Below are positions 62,401 through 64,000 of a DNA stretch of 64,000 bases, piece by piece. The translations under genes were made by a program, and so were the position numbers. This DNA comes from Pedobacter antarcticus. Lineage in GTDB: Bacteria; Bacteroidota; Bacteroidia; Sphingobacteriales; Sphingobacteriaceae. Numbering within the stretch: position 1 is the first letter of the stretch; each line of letters starts with the position of its first letter. The notes under the pieces were generated by a model. It did no database searches and was not told the DNA's origin. It was given only the letters and a program-made list of their open reading frames with translations. The stretch is taken from positions 307,730-371,729 of the forward strand of contig NZ_FONS01000001.1 in NCBI RefSeq assembly GCF_900112985.1, in the 5' to 3' direction.

Positions 62401-62942
62401 ATGTAAGAGAATACAAGTGTTCCGTTTTCAGGAACTTTCACACTATAGTTACCATTAGCGTCAGTCATTGACCCGGTGGAACCTTCTTTAAGTTTTACAC
62501 TTACGCCAGGAATTCCCTGCCCCTGTACATCTGTCACTTTTCCTTTAACAGGAATGTCAGCCTTAGCTAGCCATTCGGGACGGATAATAATGAGGTTATC
62601 TTCCATAGTCTGGAATTTCAACCCCGTATTTCTGAGCAGATGCGCCAGTGCTTCATCTGCCGGCATGTCCTTGCGGACCAGGGTTACCAGTTTACCGGAT
62701 GGAAGATCTGCTTCACTGTAGAGCAAACGGAAACTCCCTTTACTTTCCAGAACAGCCAATGCTTCTTTCAGGTTTACTTGCTTCAGTTCCAGGTTAACTT
62801 TCCTGAATTGGGAGTAACTGTTTGCCGACACCTGCATACAGAAAACCAGTGATAAAACAAAAGTCCAGTTTAACATTAATAAGAATTTGTTTTTGGGAAA
62901 TGGGACGCATAGCACCTTATTGCACAGTCCTTTTTTTTTCAT
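59433..62942 (-). CDS. SusC/RagA-family TonB-linked outer-membrane transporter with STN domain
   Basis: 1169 aa from the ATG at 62942 (MKKKGLCNKVLC); the longer frame starts at a TTG. In order: signal segment with WTFVLSLVFCMQVSANSYS, STN domain about 55-120 (EALAVLESKGSFRLLYSE), carboxypeptidase-regulatory-like domain (GKVTDVQGQGIPGVSVKLKE), plug with the SusC signature VIVVGYGTQKKAVVSGAV, PGKDGSTIRIRGVNSLGN and SVLKDASAAIYGSRAANG, then the barrel ending GIKATF. The STN domain fits signalling to the FecR encoded 105 bases upstream. It imports an oligosaccharide or similar solute with SusD. Confidence 0.95.
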   Translation of the reverse strand: MKKKGLCNKVLCVPFPKNKFLLMLNWTFVLSLVFCMQVSANSYSQFRKVNLELKQVNLKEALAVLESKGSFRLLYSEADLPSGKLVTLVRKDMPADEALAHLLRNTGLKFQTMEDNLIIIRPEWLAKADIPVKGKVTDVQGQGIPGVSVKLKEGSTGSMTDANGNYSVKVPENGTLVFSYMGYFTQEIPVKSTLTINVKLVENTQALSEVIVVGYGTQKKAVVSGAVTAVKGSELAKSPTANLSNSLAGRLPGVTAQQASGEPGKDGSTIRIRGVNSLGNNDALIVIDGVPNRAGGLERINPNDIESVSVLKDASAAIYGSRAANGVILVTTKQGKSGKPQLSYDFSYGLQQPTRTPKMANSEQYAEILNELTIFGSDVPASQWGAAQKSFNSTGSYLKSDGTTLNAAYRPDEIAKFKDGSDPLRYPNTDWFGTTLKNWSPQQRHNLQINGGADNIKYLISMGYLDQDGYYKKSATGYKQYDLRINLEAKLNKYVTASLGVTGREEVRNSPTVGANDIFRMLMRGRPTEIEVYPNGLPGRDIEFGYNPYVVTTDQTGYDRDTRDYFQSTGKLDIQIPGVEGLKVTGTASIDKFSGRQKRWQTPWTLYDWDKVSFEADGVTPVLVGSVRSERTDASLTETAGGQLGINLMGMINYDKKLGNHTLNLMAGVTREKVNNDGFSATRRYFLSTALQELLAGNEKEQNITNPTTEPYSLFNRARLSYFGRVGYNYKEKYMAEFLWRADGSYIFPEDKRFGFFPGISAGWRISEESFFKNNVSFVNNLKLRASWGQMGAEAYFGDALAEYQYLSTMGFGNYVINDQMNQTVTENRVPNLNFGWEVANNSNIGLDASFLDNRLSFEFDAFYNKRTKILISRGNSIPGSSGITDKLPPVNLGKVNNKGFEFRLGWADRVGEVQYNVSVNGGYAKNKIIFWDETPGAPDWQRSTGMPTGTVLAYEYAGVFRDQSEIDANKTDYSGLTNQILPGDMKFRDINGDGIINGDDKVRMDKTNTPTFTGGFNLSLQYKNFDFSMLIQGATGGLQMIGLTESGDIGNFLEWSYLNRWSVDRPSSVDPRLSNRGKTYYTDTNNAADNTYWLRSNNYMRVKNVELGYSLSPEFSKKIGMVALRVYVSGLNLFTFDKIKIWDPESTNSSAQYYPQARVINTGIKATF

Positions 62943-62973
62943 AGATTTGTGAGTTATCAATTAATAAATCTGA

Positions 62974-62997
62974 AGCCGCTATCTTTTTATAGCGGCT
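62974..62997 (-). other. Intercistronic hairpin between fecR and susC
   Basis: AGCCGCTAT (62974-62982) / ATAGCGGCT (62989-62997), perfect 9-bp stem, 6-base loop, no clear T-run on the minus strand. It lies 32 bases upstream of the susC start and may shape relative expression of the regulator and transporter. Confidence 0.6.
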
Positions 62998-63046
62998 GGA
63001 ATGGTTAAAGGGGGAGGAATGTTGGCGCATTTGCTCCCTCTATTTT

Positions 63047-64000
63047 TTAGTAAATGATCAAGTCATGTTCTTTTAGTTTAAAGGTGAATGGTTTGATTAA
63101 TTGCAAGGCAGTCATCGCTTCTCTGATCTCCTCTTTTTTGAAAGCACCGGTAAAACGATAGCTCCCTGCCTGACTGGATTCGATATGAATTTTAACATTG
63201 AACCAACGTTCCAGGCGTGGCTTAAGCTCTTCTAGTGTTTCATTTTTAAAAACCAGTGTGTTGTCTTTCCAGGAAGTTTCTTCTATATACTGTTCATCCC
63301 CGATGGTAATAGGCAAGACGTGTGCAATGGTCATTGTCATATCTGCAGAACGAGGTGCCTTTCCATTCTTTTTACTGCGTCCTTCTACAAGCGCAAATTT
63401 CTCTGATGGGTTAAGCAATATTTTTTGTTGGGCACGTTCATTGACAGAAAGCTCTATAGATCCTCTAAGTAATGTTGCCTCCGAGCTACTTTCCAAGGCA
63501 TAGTCTTTTACATTAAAAGCAGTTCCGAGTACTTTTACACACATACGGTCAGTTTTAACAATAAAAGGTTGATGATCTCGATGTGCAACGTCGAAAAAAG
63601 CTTCTCCCTGGAGGTGGACTATTCTTTTTTTCTGCTGGGAAATCTTGTTGGAATAAGACAATTTGCTATCTGAATTAAGCCAGACCATTGTCCCATCTGG
63701 AAGCTTTACATTTTTTCTCACTCCCTTTCCGGCAACGATTTGGGTGTCTGTTTTTGCAACTGTTCTCTTGGTCAGGTAAAGCAAACTACTTAATGCAACC
63801 AGACAAATTGCGATCGTTGCAAATGCATTATAAGATTTCTTAGTGGAAGGTTCTTCATCCGGATATGTTCCAGGGAGTAAAAGATCAGCGTCGAAATCTG
63901 CTGCATACTTTCGAAGATGCTTTTGGTATATGGTATCCATATCAAGGTCGTTTTCTGCAGGAGATTCTTCCCAGAGCTGACCTAATAATTCCTCGTAATA
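63047..64000 (-). CDS. FecR-family anti-sigma factor, 5' end off window
   Basis: The frame is open to the right edge. The first 20 codons in the window read YYEELLGQLWEESPAENDLD, part of the sigma-binding N-terminal domain, so the real start lies beyond base 64000 and the ATG at 63940 is internal. A transmembrane helix (AFATIAICLVALSSLLYL), the FecR periplasmic domain (NVKLPDGTMVWLNSDSKLSY; LQGEAFFDVAHRDHQPF; KVLGTAFNVKDY) and a DUF4974-type end (RLERWFNVKIHIESSQAGSY) follow. It regulates the SusCD unit with a sigma factor presumably just outside the window. Confidence 0.93.
   Translation of the reverse strand, partial: YYEELLGQLWEESPAENDLDMDTIYQKHLRKYAADFDADLLLPGTYPDEEPSTKKSYNAFATIAICLVALSSLLYLTKRTVAKTDTQIVAGKGVRKNVKLPDGTMVWLNSDSKLSYSNKISQQKKRIVHLQGEAFFDVAHRDHQPFIVKTDRMCVKVLGTAFNVKDYALESSSEATLLRGSIELSVNERAQQKILLNPSEKFALVEGRSKKNGKAPRSADMTMTIAHVLPITIGDEQYIEETSWKDNTLVFKNETLEELKPRLERWFNVKIHIESSQAGSYRFTGAFKKEEIREAMTALQLIKPFTFKLKEHDLIIY

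Noticed and set aside
1..64000. Transferred island or prophage
   Set aside because: No integrase, transposase, phage gene or tRNA boundary was seen and base composition looks even by eye; a proper composition scan was not possible.

Overview
The window is from a Bacteroidota chromosome, most likely Sphingobacteriaceae (Pedobacter-like); this is inferred from gene content, not from a database search. The signs are FecI/FecR/TonB-receptor units with STN domains, a SusC/SusD pair, DUF4270 and DUF4112 proteins, RprXY-like two-component genes, type-B succinate dehydrogenase, and several promoters with the Bacteroidetes -7 box TAnnTTTG. No insertion sequence, phage, CRISPR, rRNA or tRNA was recognised. 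Almost all genes look intact; two are cut by the window edges.

Layout. 1-5.1 kb (minus strand): ECF sigma factor, FecR anti-sigma, STN-type TonB receptor and a PepSY membrane protein (cut at the left edge), an iron/siderophore-type uptake unit. 5.2-8.2 kb (plus): a promoter, a 29-codon upstream ORF ending in Cys-Asn-Cys-Cys-Cys-stop, and a second TonB receptor. 8.3-12.1 kb: Vat/CatB-like acetyltransferase, M28 peptidase, OmpA lipoprotein. 12.1-18.2 kb (minus): porin, DASS anion transporter and SdhC-SdhA-SdhB, a C4-dicarboxylate uptake and oxidation (or fumarate reduction) operon. 18.5-24.2 kb: COG0523 GTPase with a zinc-type operator candidate, Kelch and DUF4270 lipoproteins, and a divergent RprXY-like two-component system with 10-bp-spaced repeats between them. 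24.3-26.1 kb: flavohaemoglobin and an NsrR-like Rrf2 regulator. 26.3-26.4 kb: an 11-bp-unit inverted repeat array. 26.5-33.3 kb: methyltransferase, a TreY-MalQ fusion, TreZ, and a 53-aa gene. 33.4-43.9 kb (minus): a dense signalling block with three histidine kinases, two NarL-type regulators, a stand-alone CheB and a CheB-CheR-PAS fusion. 44-53 kb: SMR transporter, metallophosphoesterase, internally duplicated membrane protein, secreted small protein, cell-wall amidase, DUF4112 protein, siderophore-interacting flavoprotein, AraC regulator, a minimal ABC pair and TerC. 53-64 kb (minus): FecR (cut at the right edge), SusC, SusD, SUMF1-like protein, Gfo/Idh/MocA oxidoreductase, ApbE and a TIM-barrel isomerase, ended by a strong terminator.

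How it fits together. The window is dominated by nutrient import across the outer membrane (three TonB receptors, two FecR regulators, one porin) plus signal transduction. The items most worth a second look are the poly-cysteine upstream ORF before a TonB receptor, the 11-bp inverted repeat array, the SusCD-SUMF1-Gfo-ApbE-TIM operon with no glycosidase or sulfatase, and the CheB/CheR-kinase block that has no receptor, CheA or CheW beside it. Several small genes (53, 46, 36 and 29 codons) were found by reading the gaps.
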